NCBI GenBank assembly: GCA_027080405.1
Contig: JALWSL010000302.1
Span: 1-6,593 of the forward strand
Source of the DNA: Planctomycetaceae bacterium
Lineage (GTDB): Bacteria > Planctomycetota > Planctomycetia > Planctomycetales > Planctomycetaceae
Direction: 5' to 3'
DNA: 6,593 nucleotides
In this document: piece by piece, positions 5,358-6,593 of the stretch
How positions within the stretch are numbered: position 1 is the first letter of the stretch
Layout: the number at the start of each line of letters is the position of its first letter
The notes under the pieces: generated by a model
The model's input: the letters and a program-made list of their open reading frames with translations, nothing else
Database searches by the model: none
Told to the model about the DNA's origin: nothing
Made by a program: the position numbers and the translations under genes

Positions 5358-6354
5358 GCTGAATAGGCTCTGTCATTATTTGCCGATCTTGATCCTGCTT
5401 GTTTTACAGCAGAATTGTCGGGCGGAAAGTCCGTACTGGCGAACCCGCCCGGGGGGCCTGGCAAGTGTTTCGTACCAGTTTCCGCTGGAACCGGTTATTG
5501 GCGAACGGAAGGGATATCAATCCCTCGAATTTTTCATCCGGGTCGATCGTGATCCCGGTAATCGGCTTGACCGCTATGAAATTCCGCAGTCGATTCGTGG
5601 AACGGACAGTTACATCGGCTATTATTGGGCAAATCAGTTCGCTTTTGCCAATAGCGGAAACGGTGTCGACGGGTACTTTGGGATTCAGACTGTCGGTTCG
5701 GTTTCCAGTGCGAATACAGATCCCAAATTTCGCGGTGACCCTGCGCACAATCGTTTTGTCAAACAAACACGGATCGCCATCTTTTCAATCTGGAACACCA
5801 GCGATGGACGTCCCATCGGCAAGAACAGTTACGCCGCCCCATACGGACATGAAGGGAAAGGATGGAGTTGCAAAATTGAATATCCGTGGAAACAGGGTGT
5901 CAAATACGGATTCCGTATTCAGGAGACAAAACAGGTTGAGGCCAGGCAGAACGCGATCTGGTGGCAAGGCTCGGTGATCGACTATTCGACCGGAAGGGAA
6001 ACCCCCATCGGAAAAATACTCGTGCCTCGGAAATGGGGACGACTCAGTCGAAATGCGAGCATGTTTACCGAATACTACAGCACGACGGTCAATCAAAAAA
6101 TTGGGGATAAAGATGAGGCCGCCGGTAAAAAAAGGCCGCGTGTTTGCCAATACATGCCCAAAGCGGAAATTACCATTTTCCCACCCACTGCAAATTCAGG
6201 AAAAATAAAACCGCTTAAAATGCTCCCCCGCAGTTACGGAAAGTGCGCAGGGTCATCCGAATTCCTGAACTCAAAAAACGAGACGATACCGGCCAACGCC
6301 AACTGCCTGGAAGCCATTCGGAACATCACCGGAGAACTCGACAAAAAGCAATAG
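5350..6354 (+). CDS. Exported DUF3472-like protein of unknown function
   Basis: Predicted secreted or periplasmic protein of 334 residues. The start at ATG 5350 is chosen because it gives a typical signal peptide: MNKLNR, a hydrophobic core LPILILLVLQ (11-20) and a likely signal peptidase I cut after CRA (about residue 25). C23 is not in a good lipobox. The body matches my recollection of the DUF3472 pattern: GYFGIQ (108-113), AIFSIWN (143-149), a GHEGKGWSCKIEYPW stretch (167-180), KYGFRI (185-190), WWQGSVIDYSTGRETPIGKI (204-223) and a final FTEYY (239-243). The family is uncharacterised. Many aromatic and glycine residues suggest a beta-sandwich, perhaps glycan-binding, but that is inference. 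Residues 250-334 form a basic tail beyond that domain, with C266, C299 and C319 that could form a disulfide outside the cytoplasm. The gene starts inside the ndk stop region (ATGAATAA) and lacks a good ribosome site of its own, so translational coupling is likely. No terminator follows. Confidence 0.8.
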   Translation: MNKLNRLCHYLPILILLVLQQNCRAESPYWRTRPGGLASVSYQFPLEPVIGERKGYQSLEFFIRVDRDPGNRLDRYEIPQSIRGTDSYIGYYWANQFAFANSGNGVDGYFGIQTVGSVSSANTDPKFRGDPAHNRFVKQTRIAIFSIWNTSDGRPIGKNSYAAPYGHEGKGWSCKIEYPWKQGVKYGFRIQETKQVEARQNAIWWQGSVIDYSTGRETPIGKILVPRKWGRLSRNASMFTEYYSTTVNQKIGDKDEAAGKKRPRVCQYMPKAEITIFPPTANSGKIKPLKMLPRSYGKCAGSSEFLNSKNETIPANANCLEAIRNITGELDKKQ

Positions 6355-6593
6355 CGGCCCCCTCCCGAGCTTGTTTAGAACGGGTCGCCGCCCGCTTTGC
6401 CGGGGATTCGCTCGACAATAAACAATCACTCTTTAGCTGGCCACTCGCGGAAACAGCTGTTGCAGCGAAACCCGACAATTGTCGCAGACCCTGGAATTGG
6501 TTGAAGGGAAGCGTTTAGTAACGAATCATTCAATTCGAGAGGCCCACCCGCAACAGAACCGCAGTCCCGACAGCAGCGATTGGCCTAAACAAG
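6355..6593. other. Gene-free right end of the window
   Basis: These 239 bases hold no reading frame with a recognisable product on either strand. No hairpin with a T run is found after the DUF3472-like gene, so its transcript may continue or end by another route. The only marked structure is the pair of palindromes at 6452-6484 and a weak CGAAT/ATTCG inverted repeat near 6522-6537. Confidence 0.5.
6452..6484. repeat. Two neighbouring perfect palindromes
   Basis: AACAGCTGTT (6452-6461) and CGACAATTGTCG (6473-6484) are each perfectly symmetric, with 11 bases between them. Their centres are about 22 bases apart, roughly two helical turns, so dimeric proteins could bind on one face. They could be operators for a gene beyond the window edge. 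Short palindromes also occur by chance. Confidence 0.3.

Noticed and set aside
6243..6518. A 91-codon rightward frame overlapping the end of the DUF3472-like gene
   Set aside because: Nearly half of it lies in another frame of the annotated gene, it has no ribosome site, and its arginine/alanine-rich translation matches nothing I recognise.

Overview
This 6.6 kb window is bacterial chromosome of roughly even base composition. It reads most like a planctomycete. That is an inference from gene content: a Hanks-type kinase with an N-terminal zinc ribbon and a C-terminal RDD membrane domain, a secreted DUF3472-like protein, and loosely packed genes with long spacers. No mobile element, CRISPR array, tRNA or rRNA gene is visible, and nothing suggests recent transfer.

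Left part (1-2086): the last 158 codons of a RocA/PruA-type L-glutamate gamma-semialdehyde (P5C) dehydrogenase run rightward. They meet, tail to tail with a 10-base gap, a leftward gene for a 532-residue membrane Ser/Thr kinase.

Middle part (2087-3654): about 980 bases lack a convincing protein gene. The first half holds only a short inverted repeat upstream of the kinase gene. The second half looks like a stand-alone RNA transcription unit: a near-consensus sigma70-type promoter (TTGACA, 16 bases, GATAAT), about 250 bases of hairpin-rich sequence, then an intrinsic terminator. I could not assign it to a known RNA family, and it is the best candidate here for something undescribed. Past its terminator lies a second promoter-like site. 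A leader follows in which AGGAGG sits in a hairpin before a possible 17-residue ORF, whose stop overlaps (ATGA) the start of an ArsR-family regulator. The regulator lacks the classical thiol metal site. A very strong terminator closes this unit.

Right part (3655-6593): carA (small, glutaminase subunit of carbamoyl-phosphate synthase), ndk (nucleoside diphosphate kinase) and a gene for an exported DUF3472-like protein lie in the same direction. carA and ndk both feed nucleotide synthesis. The third gene starts inside the end of ndk, so it is probably translated from the same message although its product leaves the cytoplasm. carB is not in the window. The last 240 bases hold no gene, only two short palindromes.
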